Shown: positions 37,984-45,437 of the stretch, piece by piece
Layout: every line of letters begins with the position of its first letter
Numbering within the stretch: position 1 is the stretch's first letter
Assembly (NCBI RefSeq): GCF_008065135.1
Contig: NZ_CP042914.1
Location: forward strand, 2,852,001-2,916,000
Reading direction: 5' to 3'
DNA: 64,000 nucleotides
Origin: Roseimaritima ulvae
Lineage (GTDB): Bacteria; Planctomycetota; Planctomycetia; Pirellulales; Pirellulaceae
Notes under the pieces: generated by a model
Databases searched by the model: none
Seen by the model: only the letters and a program-made list of their open reading frames with translations
Told to the model about the DNA's origin: nothing
Made by a program: the position numbers and the translations under genes

Positions 37984-38077
37984 GGGCGAACAATCGGTTC
38001 AACCGGAGCCGCGGGCCGCGCGGTTTCTGAAGTCAATGTTGGTTGGCCGCGGCCCGGTTAACCCTGCCGTTCTGCTC
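37984..38077 (+). repeat. attC: attC site 9
   Basis: Left arm GGGCGAACAATCGGTTCAACC plus GGAGCCGCGG; right arm CCGCGGCCCGGTTAACCCT plus GCCGTTCTGC; core at 38069. The opening GGGCGAA complements TTCGCCC at the start of this cassette (37487). Confidence 0.88.
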
Positions 38078-38157
38078 GCGAGGCGCCGTCATGAGGCATG
38101 GCTCGTCGTTGGCTTTCGCGCACGCGTTCGCTAGAATGAGGCGACGGAGACACCCCC

Positions 38158-38361
38158 ATGCCAAACTCGAAACAAACCGACGTGAAGACAGCTGCACGTG
38201 AAGCGATTGACCAGCTTCCTGATGATGCAACGTGGGACGACGTCATGTACCGGCTCTACGTGCGTCAAAAGATCGACGCCGGACTACGAGACGTCGAAAA
38301 CGGCCATACGGTGACGACTGCGGAAGTGCGTCGGCGATTTGGGCTTTCGGATGAGGGTTGA
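38158..38361 (+). CDS. Cassette antitoxin of a ParE-type system
   Basis: The 67-residue protein matches the small antitoxins that accompany ParE toxins in cyanobacteria and planctomycetes: AAREAIDQLPDDATWDDVMYRLYVRQKI, followed by GLRDVENGHTVTTAEVRRRF. It is expected to bind DNA and neutralise the toxin. Its 3' end overlaps the toxin start by 11 bases, so the two are translationally coupled. Toxin-antitoxin cassettes are common in large chromosomal integrons, where they are thought to stabilise the array. Confidence 0.82.
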   Translation: MPNSKQTDVKTAAREAIDQLPDDATWDDVMYRLYVRQKIDAGLRDVENGHTVTTAEVRRRFGLSDEG

Positions 38362-38647
38362 TTGGACCGCGACGGCCCTTTCGGACCTTGATGCCATCCA
38401 TGCCTTCATAGCGGCGGACTCACCACACTATGCGACGGCTGTCGTCGACCGTTTTACCGCTCGGTGCACTCAAATATCCGCATTTCCCTACTCTGGCGAA
38501 ATGGTGCCTGAGTACCAACGCGAGGACATTCGGGAGGTGCTTGAGTATTCGTATCGCATGATCTACTTGGTCGCTCAACCCGTGACCTGGGTTCTCGCGG
38601 TTGTGCACGGGGCGAAGCCGCTACCCGAGACTCCTCCAACGCCGTAA
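38351..38647 (+). CDS. Cassette toxin, ParE/RelE superfamily
   Basis: The 98-residue product shows the ParE pattern: MRVDWTATALSDLDAIHAFI at the start, ERF-like VDRFTARCTQISAFPYSGEMVPEY in the middle and a REVLEYSYRMIYLV strand pair. VLAVVHGAKPLP ends the fold. ParE toxins poison DNA gyrase; which target this one uses is not shown. The start is ATG 38351, not the TTG at 38339. The stop codon lies at the edge of attC10. Confidence 0.86.
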   Translation: MRVDWTATALSDLDAIHAFIAADSPHYATAVVDRFTARCTQISAFPYSGEMVPEYQREDIREVLEYSYRMIYLVAQPVTWVLAVVHGAKPLPETPPTP

Positions 38648-38648
38648 A

Positions 38649-38742
38649 CGCAGAACCAACGATTGCACGTGAGACCGCGATGGCACGTCGCCGGGTGATG
38701 GTCGGCCCTCGTCGCGGTCCACGTGAATCGAAACGTCCGTCT
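38649..38742 (+). repeat. attC: attC site 10, altered right core
   Basis: Left arm CGCAGAACCAACGATTGCACG plus TGAGACCGCG; right arm CGTCGCGGTCCACGTGAATCG. The core reads AACGTCCGTC where AACGTT would be expected. The next attC left end (GACGGATAAC) implies an original core of GTTATCCGTC, so two or three bases appear lost. This junction may no longer recombine. Confidence 0.75.
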
Positions 38743-38760
38743 TCAGATCTAAAGAGTCCG

Positions 38761-39762
38761 ATGGGGCAACGAGCAAATCTTGCGATCGGAAACGCCAATG
38801 GCTACGAACTGTTCTACAGCCACTGGTGTGCAAATACTCTTCCCCGTGACTTGTTCTGGGGTTCGGAGCACGCCGTAGAATTTATTTCGAACCAGCGCGC
38901 TGTAGCCGTAGATGACGGTTGGCTTGACACCGTTTGGGCGGAAGGCGGCGCGGTTATTGACCCACAGAATCAGACGTTTCTCCTCTACGGCGGAGAAGAC
39001 TTGCTGTATGACGTTCCGTTGCGCCGACTGTTTCTAAAAATGCTAAGCATGGCTTGGGATGACTGGACAGTTCGTTGGGCATTTGAGGGGATTGTTGACC
39101 TTGCCGAATATCTTGGCGTGGCTCGCGAACACGTGATCGCCGATTCCAACGACACGAGCGAAGCTACTGCAATTTTGACACCGCCTCAAGAACGAGACTG
39201 GCTTCGTTGCATTGGCACAATTCGGTCTGATGGCGATTTGGCTATCTATCCGCTTGACGGACTCCTGATCGATTACCTGCTCGCCGGTCCGCAACTCGTC
39301 GTTGCGGCGAACTCCGTTCAATCATTTGTAACGCTCAACGTTTCCGACTGGACGAAGGATTTTCCAACCGGTGGATTTCACATCGACCTGAATCAGCGAC
39401 AGCTGGATTTCTGGATGGCAGAAGATTGCCCCAACGCCTTGGTAGGCGTTGCCAATTCGTGGAACGATTGGAATGTAAACTGGCACAATGACAGTTTTGA
39501 ATCGCAAGTAGAGCTCACAGATTCAGCGCTAAAACTAAATCAACGCCCTCAATCGGAAATGTTATCCGATTTGCTCGAAATGCTGAATCAAGACTCAAAA
39601 CCGGTAGACGTCCTTGAACTCGCACAAAGATTGAGCGATCACGCAGGCGGCGGCAAGGTTGAAGTCAACCCATTTGCGATCCGGGATGATAGAATCTCTG
39701 TTGACGCAGAACGCAGAAAAACGATTCTAGCTCGATGTGTCGCAGCTCTAAACGACGGATAA
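38761..39762 (+). CDS. Cassette protein, hypothetical
   Basis: The roughly 333-residue protein begins MGQRANLAIGNANGYELFYSHW. The longer frame from 38680 would start inside attC10 and is rejected. The N-terminal 100 residues resemble no family that I can name but have repeated aromatic/Asp-rich strands (VAVDDGWLDTVWAEGG, FLLYGGEDLLYDVPLRR). The C-terminal 90 residues are helical (SEMLSDLLEMLNQDSKPVDVLELAQRL). Soluble. Such cassette proteins are sometimes polymorphic immunity-like proteins, but I have no direct evidence for that here. Confidence 0.7.
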   Translation: MGQRANLAIGNANGYELFYSHWCANTLPRDLFWGSEHAVEFISNQRAVAVDDGWLDTVWAEGGAVIDPQNQTFLLYGGEDLLYDVPLRRLFLKMLSMAWDDWTVRWAFEGIVDLAEYLGVAREHVIADSNDTSEATAILTPPQERDWLRCIGTIRSDGDLAIYPLDGLLIDYLLAGPQLVVAANSVQSFVTLNVSDWTKDFPTGGFHIDLNQRQLDFWMAEDCPNALVGVANSWNDWNVNWHNDSFESQVELTDSALKLNQRPQSEMLSDLLEMLNQDSKPVDVLELAQRLSDHAGGGKVEVNPFAIRDDRISVDAERRKTILARCVAALNDG

Positions 39763-39767
39763 CCAAT
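39754..39767 (+). repeat. attC: attC site 11, left end only
   Basis: GACGGATAACCAA has the form of an attC left core, and its GACGGA complements the TCCGTC after the attC10 core. A matching right arm is not found within 100 bases; a weak GCGACGCGA / TCGTCGCGA pair lies at 39785-39845. The site is probably broken by the rearranged DNA that follows. Confidence 0.5.
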
Positions 39768-39804
39768 AAGGATTTGACTTCGTGGCGACGCGACAGTTGA
39801 GCCT

Positions 39805-39832
39805 GAACCGGCTTTGAGGCTGGTTCGTTTCT
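39805..39832 (+). terminator. Possible terminator hairpin
   Basis: GAACCGGC (39805-39812) and GCTGGTTC (39819-39826) can pair with a 6-base loop, followed by GTTTCTTT. The T run is interrupted, so this is a weak call. Confidence 0.3.
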
Positions 39833-39865
39833 TTGGTCGTCGCGATACCCTCAGCTAGCCGAAGC

Positions 39866-40456
39866 TCAAGTCCTCTGTTCAAGGAGCCCGAGCCGATCCG
39901 GTTGGTTCTCCTCTATGGGTTTTGTTCTCGGTGACTTGGGCTGCGTTGCGATCTTGGGCGTCGGTCGGGGATGGTACGAACTGCCGTAGAGCGTCCGCGA
40001 CCGAAGCCATCTCGAGCGAAGGCTACTTCTACACCGGACCAGCGGCGTCGGGATCGGCTTCGCCGGGGATCTTAAGGTGTTGATGTTCCGCAGTTTGAGC
40101 ATCCGGAATACTTCACAGTCACGCTTGCAGGTATGCGTGAAGAAAAACTTCACGCCGGAGAGAGCAACCCGCAGTGACCCGTAAGCAAATTGGCGATCAT
40201 TCTTGAGGTACAAGAAGAACTGCCGCACCTGCGTTTCGGTGATTTTATCGGGGCTACAGCGAGCGAAATCGGAGAGTTGGCGGACGGAACGGATGTATCC
40301 ATCGTGTGTCCGACGAGCTTTGCCGGTCAGGTGCAAATCTTCGGACATCCTTTGGCGAAGAGGCTCCGGAAAGAACTGGCCGAGTGGATTCGAGCGGCTT
40401 GGTTGATTAGAATTCGACACAGAAGGTTTCCTTCTCAGGAGGAGTATGCGAGCCAT
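39866..40456 (-). pseudogene. Remnant of a tyrosine recombinase (N-terminal core-binding domain only)
   Basis: The minus-strand frame encodes a clear SAM-like N-terminal domain: LRQRMSEDLHLTGKARRTHD, GYIRSVRQLSDFARCSPDKI, TETQVRQFFLYLKN and ALSGVKFFFTHTCKRD. Similarity stops after LRNINTL, and the catalytic Arg-His-Arg-Tyr domain is missing. What follows in the frame is Pro/Arg-rich and not protein-like. This kind of integrase often accompanies IS91-like transposases in planctomycetes; none is seen here. It differs from intI and is a foreign insertion between cassettes. Confidence 0.72.
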
Positions 40457-40536
40457 TCACAGCGAGCAGCTCCTCCTGAAAGGGTGTTTCAACTAAACAC
40501 GCATGCAGCATGTTTTCCCCGCCGCGCTAGCGGCTT

Positions 40537-40627
40537 ACTTGAACCATGTGTTGCACGTGAGCGGCGGCAACGCGTTTTTGTGACCACAAAATCCCACGTC
40601 ACCACCGCGTGAACACCGACGTTATCT
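40537..40627 (+). repeat. attC: attC site 12
   Basis: Left arm ACTTGAACCATGTGTTGCACG plus TGAGCGGCGG; right arm CACCGCGTGAACACCGACG; core GTTATCT at 40621. Almost identical internally to attC1, including the ACGCGTTTTTGTGACCACA loop. Confidence 0.8.
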
Positions 40628-40655
40628 AGCTTGACCCATCAGACGGAAATAAAAC

Positions 40656-41135
40656 ATGGGCATGACTGCAAACCTTCTCAAAATCTCCAAGGGGAAACTT
40701 TCGGAATTACACTCCGACCCATCGCTAATTGGCGCCCTCGTGATGGATACAATCCAAGGCAATGTAGAAGCTAGCGATTGTCTTGACCTTTACAAATCGT
40801 GGAATGCACTTCACGTACTGCTCGATGACGGCGAATCTGGAGCGGAGGTCGATGCAGTAATGGGTGGCACTCCCATCGGCGAAGATTTGGGATACGGGCC
40901 AGCACGCGTGCTCGACGAACAAGAGGTTGCCAAGATATCGATGGGCGTTGCGAACATCACCAAGAGCGATTTTGAAAGCCGCTTTGACGTGGACAAGATG
41001 CAAGATGTCTACTCCTTTCACCCCGAAGATGCTGAAGACGAGTGGCCGGTGAGTTCCGACCTGTTCGAAGAAATGAAGAAGTTCTATGCGTCAGCAGCTG
41101 AGCAGACGTGTGGAATGATCTTATACTTGGTGTAA
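40656..41135 (+). CDS. Cassette protein: DUF1877 family
   Basis: The 159-residue protein opens MGMTANLLKISKGKLSELHS, the typical beginning of DUF1877 (E. coli YfbM-like) proteins. It keeps the family's middle (CLDLYKSWNALHVLL, GGTPIGEDLGYGPARVL) and a C-terminal helix (LFEEMKKFYASAAEQT). The function of the family is unknown; it is common in cassettes and in loci of polymorphic toxins. The start is 35 bases after the attC12 crossover. Confidence 0.82.
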   Translation: MGMTANLLKISKGKLSELHSDPSLIGALVMDTIQGNVEASDCLDLYKSWNALHVLLDDGESGAEVDAVMGGTPIGEDLGYGPARVLDEQEVAKISMGVANITKSDFESRFDVDKMQDVYSFHPEDAEDEWPVSSDLFEEMKKFYASAAEQTCGMILYLV

Positions 41136-41227
41136 CCCGCAAGCAGTCAACAAATCGATGACGTGGGTGGCTGGATAACAGTGGAGCATCAGCCGCGGCG
41201 GCCCGGTCATTGCATCGCGTTCTTGCC
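41131..41227 (+). repeat. attC: attC site 13, degenerate
   Basis: The right arm GCCGCGGCGGCCCGGTCATTG and core GTTCTTGCC (41219) are clear. The left arm (TGTAACCCGCAAGCAGTCAAC) pairs only partly, so the site is probably decayed. Confidence 0.55.
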
Positions 41228-41335
41228 GCTATCGTGTTCCCCTTTACTTTCTTGGAAAGCCATAAACTTGCCTCCAAGCTTTTGTTATTCACAGCGAATA
41301 GCTATCGAATCGAACCACGAACAAGGTAGCACGCC

Positions 41336-42643
41336 GTGAAACGAAAGCACCGCAGTATCCTGGTCGTTCTCTTTGTTGCCGGGGGCTGCGTGGTCGGTCT
41401 ATTCTGCGCACGGGAGACGCTGGTTGGCGTCATCGAACGCACTTTCATATACGACACTTTCGGTGATTGGGAACTTGCAAAGCTTCGTCAGAATGTATCG
41501 GCAGGAACGCTATCCGAAACCGAGGCCCGGGAGCGACTCGCTGAAGTTGCCCGCCAGAACCCAGGCACTCAAGCACAAGTGGGCGCGTTGGCTTTCCTCG
41601 CGAAAAAGTGGCCCGATTCAGCCGAGGCGGACCAGGCGCTCGCAATGCTTCCTGCTGCTATTGAGGAAACGCCTGTCGACGAACTTGCAAACTGGCTCGA
41701 TCATACTTCGGTTGGCAACGGACGCCTTTGGAAGCCCATCGCAATGGCATTGATCGCGCGTGTCGAGCTAGAACCGGCGCATTCGCGAGCAGGCAGGCTA
41801 ATGGCAACGGCTGCTGTGATACTGAAGCCATCAGATAAAGACGTAGAGCCGTCGGAGGAAATGCTGCAGGTTGCCGAAACGATCAAGGAGCGATATGCGA
41901 CCAGCCCCGATCTTGCGAATTTCTGTGAAGCGGTGAGCGATTTTGGGAATCCAAAACGGTGGACGCAGCGGTTCGAGCCGCATGTGCGTCACATTCTGGA
42001 TGTGAATCAGGATCGCTTTGTCCTGTGTTCCGCTCACTTCGCCCTGGCAGCAATTGTTCGATCTGGCGGAATCGAACGTCAGGAAGAGGCGAAGAACGTC
42101 TACGAAGAGTTTCTGGCTGAGTTTAGCGGGGAAGTGCAATACCCTGGGCAATCAGTGGAACAGCACAATCGTCAGTCCGCGAAACGGGTACTGGATGTCA
42201 TCAAGCTTCACGGTCTAGGGAAAAAGGCGGCAGAGACAAAAGGAATCGATTTAGAAGGAAATGCCGTCTCCTTGAGCGACTACCGGGGACGTGTTGTGCT
42301 GCTTTCCTTTTGGGCGACATGGTGCGGACCGTGCCTGGGGGCGATTCCTCACGAACGCGATCTGGTAGAACGATTCGATTCCGCAGACTTTGCCATCCTC
42401 GGAATGAACGCTGACGACGAAACTGACGAAGCAGTCGCTGCTGTCGAAAAGTACGAAGTGACTTGGCGATCATTGCATTTAAATGATCGTCGCACCGTCA
42501 ATCCTTGGAAGGTATCCGGATATCCAACATTCATCTTGGTGGACCGTGAAGGAATCATCGTTCAGTCATGGATGGGCTTGCCGCCTGGCACGGAGCTTGA
42601 AACCACCATTCGCAATGTGATTTCTGAAGCCGGCGGACGTTAA
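41336..42643 (+). CDS. Cassette protein: membrane-anchored TlpA-like thioredoxin
   Basis: The 435-residue protein has an N-terminal signal anchor (SILVVLFVAGGCVVGLFCA, about 6-24) and a helical repeat-like region to about 290. A C-terminal TlpA/ResA-type thioredoxin domain follows (GIDLEGNAVSLSDYRGRVVL, FWATWCGPC near 326-334, WKVSGYPTFILVDREG). The Cys-x-x-Cys pair is intact and should act outside the cytoplasmic membrane as a thiol reductant. This architecture is common in planctomycete genomes, so the cassette gene may be of local origin. The start is GTG at 41336; a long 5' leader of about 115 bases precedes it, unlike the proximal cassettes. Confidence 0.85.
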   Translation: MKRKHRSILVVLFVAGGCVVGLFCARETLVGVIERTFIYDTFGDWELAKLRQNVSAGTLSETEARERLAEVARQNPGTQAQVGALAFLAKKWPDSAEADQALAMLPAAIEETPVDELANWLDHTSVGNGRLWKPIAMALIARVELEPAHSRAGRLMATAAVILKPSDKDVEPSEEMLQVAETIKERYATSPDLANFCEAVSDFGNPKRWTQRFEPHVRHILDVNQDRFVLCSAHFALAAIVRSGGIERQEEAKNVYEEFLAEFSGEVQYPGQSVEQHNRQSAKRVLDVIKLHGLGKKAAETKGIDLEGNAVSLSDYRGRVVLLSFWATWCGPCLGAIPHERDLVERFDSADFAILGMNADDETDEAVAAVEKYEVTWRSLHLNDRRTVNPWKVSGYPTFILVDREGIIVQSWMGLPPGTELETTIRNVISEAGGR

Positions 42644-42650
42644 GATCCAT

Positions 42651-42710
42651 AGCATAACCAAGCGTCGAACGTGGAGTGGCCGACAGCGCTTTTACAAAGG
42701 GACGATCGAC
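42651..42710 (+). repeat. attC: attC site 14, degenerate
   Basis: AGCATAACCAAGCGTCGAACG plus TGGAGTGGCC looks like an attC left arm. The right side (CGGTCTTCGCGCGGATGCGTG) only weakly resembles a complement, and no core is found. Confidence 0.4.
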
Positions 42711-42789
42711 GGTCTTCGCGCGGATGCGTGATTCGAGGAGCACTACTGATTGTGGGGCAGGAAATCCGATTGTTGCGAGAGGTTTGCGG

Positions 42790-42926
42790 TGATCGACCGG
42801 AAGATTTGACGACCGGAAAATTAGTTGCGGTCGTCTGCTGATCTTCCGGTCGTCTGCTGATCTTCCGGTCGTGCAATATTCCGGTCGTGCAATCTTCCGG
42901 TCGTGCAATATTCCGGTCGCCAACTT
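42790..42926 (+). repeat. Short tandem repeats, TTCCGGTCGTGCAATA type
   Basis: Five or six units of 14-17 bases centred on TTCCGGTCGT(C/G) follow each other. An inverted relative (GACGACCGGAA) lies at their left. The units vary slightly in length. This is not a CRISPR array: there are no spacers of constant size. Confidence 0.7.
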
Positions 42927-43061
42927 TCGGAATGCTACATGATGTGGAGCGCTTGTGTCCGATGTTGCTGATGCTGCTCAGGCTACCAAGGGTAACTCTG
43001 GTTGGCTTGCGCTCGCGGGCCACGTTATCGATTCGCTGGTGGTCTCTGCGGCCGATATGAT
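42911..43061 (+). repeat. 151-base duplicated segment, copy A
   Basis: The same segment recurs at 45848-45998 with substitutions but no length change. It runs from TTCCGGTCGCCAAC to GGCCGATATGAT. Both copies sit beside TTCCGGTCGT repeats and are followed by unrelated DNA. Confidence 0.8.
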
Positions 43062-43436
43062 AATGGCGGAAAACGCTGGGAGGATCTCGCTAAACCAGAC
43101 TGGAGTCGCTTTTTCGAAGCCGTTGGGTGGGATGGCGAAAACGTTGAGATAACTGCGGCAACTCGCGAAAGACTGATCGAACTTGTTTTCAATGCTAACA
43201 TACTGTGGCAATGTGAAATGAGTTTGGCCAACACGTTTGTTGAGCAATTTGAACTATGGGAACCTTTCGCCTGGAAGACTCTGCCATTTGGCTATCGCGC
43301 ATGCGTGCGATACAATCAAATTCGCTTTATTCCTCGGACACGCGAAGCGGTAATACAAGAACACCGTAAGAGATGGCCACGCTATGTCGAACTTAGGATG
43401 TCGGCGAACAGCATCTGCGGGCACGCATACGTGTGA
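43002..43436 (+). CDS. Hypothetical cassette protein, probably 5'-truncated
   Basis: The frame of up to 144 residues reads naturally from about residue 22 (GKRWEDLAKPDWSRFFEAVGWDGENVE) to the end. Its first 20 residues come from the duplicated segment (copy A) and look artificial. No ATG exists near a plausible start; TTG at 43002 would be needed. I infer that the original beginning was replaced when the repeat joined here. No family recognised. Confidence 0.45.
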   Translation: MACARGPRYRFAGGLCGRYDNGGKRWEDLAKPDWSRFFEAVGWDGENVEITAATRERLIELVFNANILWQCEMSLANTFVEQFELWEPFAWKTLPFGYRACVRYNQIRFIPRTREAVIQEHRKRWPRYVELRMSANSICGHAYV

Positions 43437-43437
43437 C

Positions 43438-43532
43438 CGGACGAACTAGAAAATCGTGGGCGAGTGGCGGTGGCGTGCGTCTGTAAGTGGATGATTAACT
43501 CCCGCCACTGCGTGAATTTCCACGTTTTGTCG
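43438..43532 (+). repeat. attC: attC site 15
   Basis: Left arm CGGACGAACTAGAAAATCGTG plus GGCGAGTGGCGG; right arm CCGCCACTGCGTGAATTTCC; core GTTTTGTC at 43524. Arms pair well; subfamily of attC8. Confidence 0.78.
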
Positions 43533-43561
43533 TCGGGCCTTCCAGACAAAACCTAAAATCT

Positions 43562-44536
43562 ATGAGCAAGCTCGAATTGTGGCGACGCACCATTTTCACG
43601 ATGGTACTCTTGTTGAGCAGCGCCATCACGATCGCGTGCATCCAGACCATATACCAGCAACGACCTTCTCTTCGTCCACTCGGATACGTTCTTTGGGGAT
43701 TCGATTCGCTTGGGCTGATCCTTGCATTCTGGCTAGCGGGGCGTATTCGATCGTGCCGATCGGGGGCAAGCTGGACCCGACTGACGGTGTACTTCCTTGC
43801 GTTTGGTTACGGGGGCATGCTTTTTGACGCGACCCAGGATTGGTGGACGGACGCCGAGTCGACATTTCAACTACCCGGCCTGGCCTATGAACATTATGGC
43901 CGACCTTTGATATCCATTCTGCCGGTGTTGTACACCGTTTTGTTGTTTCTGCCGTTGTTTCGTGTGTTTCACTGCACACTTGACGAGCATGGCAGCCCAT
44001 CTGCGACCTTGCCCATCTCGATCTTTGACCTGCTGTCGTGGACTGTGCTGGCCGCAATTGTTTTCGTCTGGATTCGATTCCTGAATTCAGAGTTTGCCCC
44101 TAGGACGAGCTACAGTCATTCAACGCTCTCGCAGAATTTCAAAGAACAAACGATCTATTTGTTACTCTCACTGATTCCCGCCGCTGTGTTGTTGGTCCAG
44201 CTCGTTGCATGGCGCCGTCATTGGGCTCTTGCAGTCGGTGTGCTCATCGCTGGTTGGGTGTTTGACTCGCTCGCAACTGGATTGGCAACACACACCATTC
44301 GTACCATGACAGGGACTTCTTTGGGCGTCCTCTCTGGTGATTCATTTGATCGCTGGTGCTTTATTTGTGGGCGTTCGTTGCTGGGATTTAGTTTCGGCGG
44401 GCTCGCATTGCTGTTTGGAATCACAATTGGACGTTCTCAGCAAAAAACGACGGCAGGACCATCGGACGCACACGGAGCGGCGGTGGTGGGCGGATTTGAC
44501 GTGGAAGGCGTTCTCCCGCCGCCCGATGATCCTTGA
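43562..44536 (+). CDS. Cassette protein: multi-pass membrane protein
   Basis: The 324-residue product has about seven or eight hydrophobic segments (for example TIFTMVLLLSSAITIACI, VLWGFDSLGLILAFWLA, VLYTVLLFLPLFRVF, LLSWTVLAAIVFVWI, LALAVGVLIAGWVFDSLAT and SLLGFSFGGLALLFGITIG). No family is recognised. Its last 25 codons run into the attC16 left arm, so the C-terminal tail (GGFDVEGVLPPPDDP) is encoded by the recombination site itself. Start ATG 30 bases after attC15. Confidence 0.75.
   Translation: MSKLELWRRTIFTMVLLLSSAITIACIQTIYQQRPSLRPLGYVLWGFDSLGLILAFWLAGRIRSCRSGASWTRLTVYFLAFGYGGMLFDATQDWWTDAESTFQLPGLAYEHYGRPLISILPVLYTVLLFLPLFRVFHCTLDEHGSPSATLPISIFDLLSWTVLAAIVFVWIRFLNSEFAPRTSYSHSTLSQNFKEQTIYLLLSLIPAAVLLVQLVAWRRHWALAVGVLIAGWVFDSLATGLATHTIRTMTGTSLGVLSGDSFDRWCFICGRSLLGFSFGGLALLFGITIGRSQQKTTAGPSDAHGAAVVGGFDVEGVLPPPDDP
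44452..44533 (+). repeat. attC: attC site 16, degenerate right side
   Basis: Left arm GGCAGGACCATCGGACGCACA plus CGGAGCGGCGG; inner right arm CCGCCGCCCGATGATCC. The outer right arm and GTT core are not found, so the site is probably inactive. Confidence 0.5.
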
Positions 44537-45053
44537 CTTTCTTGCTGTCCGTCGTTGCGTGGTCGCGCAACTTGACGGTCGTATGTTGTGGACCCTCGTT
44601 GTTGCGCCGTGGATTTCTAATCATGAACAACACGAAGTACACGAAAAGTGCATTCACCAACTTTCGTTGCTTGCGTTGTTTTCGTGACCACAACATCTTG
44701 GATCGCCGCCGTGTGACCACCGGCGTTTTTACGGCGACGGTGCGCAGTCCCTTGGATTCGCTGTAGGTGTCCAGGTTTGCAACCTTTTCCGCAGCTCAAG
44801 AGATCAGCAACATTGCCGCGGACAAACGTCGCTTGCATTAAAGCCGCCTAATTGATGAAGGCTTCCCGTCGAACCGATGCGCGGTTGGGTTTAACCACAG
44901 ATTTACACAGGTGGACACAGATGTGATTGAGCGAGGTCCGTATCTGTGTCCATCTACGTATATCTGTGGTTGTAATTGAGCCTCGGAATGGTTCGGCGTT
45001 AAATCGTTTCACAAAAAATGCTAATAGTCTTGAACGCAGGGTTTTCACAGCAG
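44537..45053. other. Decayed cassette DNA with palindromic repeats
   Basis: No reliable gene is seen. A palindromic element of the CACGAAAAGTG...CTTTCGTTG type lies at 44622-44687. An attC right arm (GATCGCCGCCGTGTGACCACC with core GCGTTTTT) is at 44701-44731. An inverted repeat (ACCACAGATTTACACAGG... and ...TATATCTGTGGTT) is at 44893-44971. The mix suggests repeated insertion and deletion in the old end of the array. Confidence 0.55.
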
Positions 45054-45065
45054 ATGCAAGGCTCG

Positions 45066-45337
45066 TAGTGAACGAAACGGACGGTGAGGCGTTCTACGGT
45101 GAACTTTGGTTAGACGGTGATAGGCTGGGTGTGAAGATTGAGGGAAGGAGGAGGATGAGCGGATCTGTAATGTTTACGTACAAGAAGACGCTGACCAAAG
45201 GGTTTCCATCAAGCGCGGTTGGCTCAGTCCTCAAAGGCAAGGTAGGCGAAGATCAGACGATCCGAATGATTTGGACTGAGCCTGGATCTCCTAGGTCCGG
45301 CACTCTGGTGCTTTCGCAAGCTGAGGTTTCTCCCTAA
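45066..45337 (+). CDS. Small hypothetical cassette protein
   Basis: The roughly 90-residue frame from GTG near 45066 encodes a beta-rich soluble protein (VVNETDGEAFYGELWLDGDR, SGSVMFTYKKTLTKGF, GTLVLSQAEVSP). The longer frame from 44927 runs through an inverted repeat and is not believable in its first part. The start is therefore uncertain. It ends just before attC17. Confidence 0.45.
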
Positions 45338-45344
45338 TGACTAT

Positions 45345-45437
45345 TGGCGAACCGTGGAGGGCAACGGAGTCCGCGTGTTGACGCTTACGAAGTGCTGAGT
45401 TTCTCACGCGGCCCCGCTGACGACCACCATTCTCCGG
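45345..45437 (+). repeat. attC: attC site 17, last of the array
   Basis: Left arm TGGCGAACCGTGGAGGGCAAC plus GGAGTCCGCG; right arm CGCGGCCCCGCTGACGACC plus ACCATTCTCC. The GTT core has become ATT, which should impair recombination. Confidence 0.68.

Noticed and set aside
38680-38760. Upstream extension of the 38.7-39.8 kb cassette gene
   Set aside because: The added codons are the attC10 palindrome; the ATG at 38761 is the natural start.
42790-42926. Possible CRISPR array (TTCCGGTCGT repeats)
   Set aside because: Units are about 15 bases, variable and directly adjacent, without spacers of constant length; no cas genes are nearby.
44927-45065. Upstream extension of the 45.1-45.3 kb hypothetical gene
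   Set aside because: It reads through an inverted repeat (ATCTGTGTCC..), a common non-coding element.
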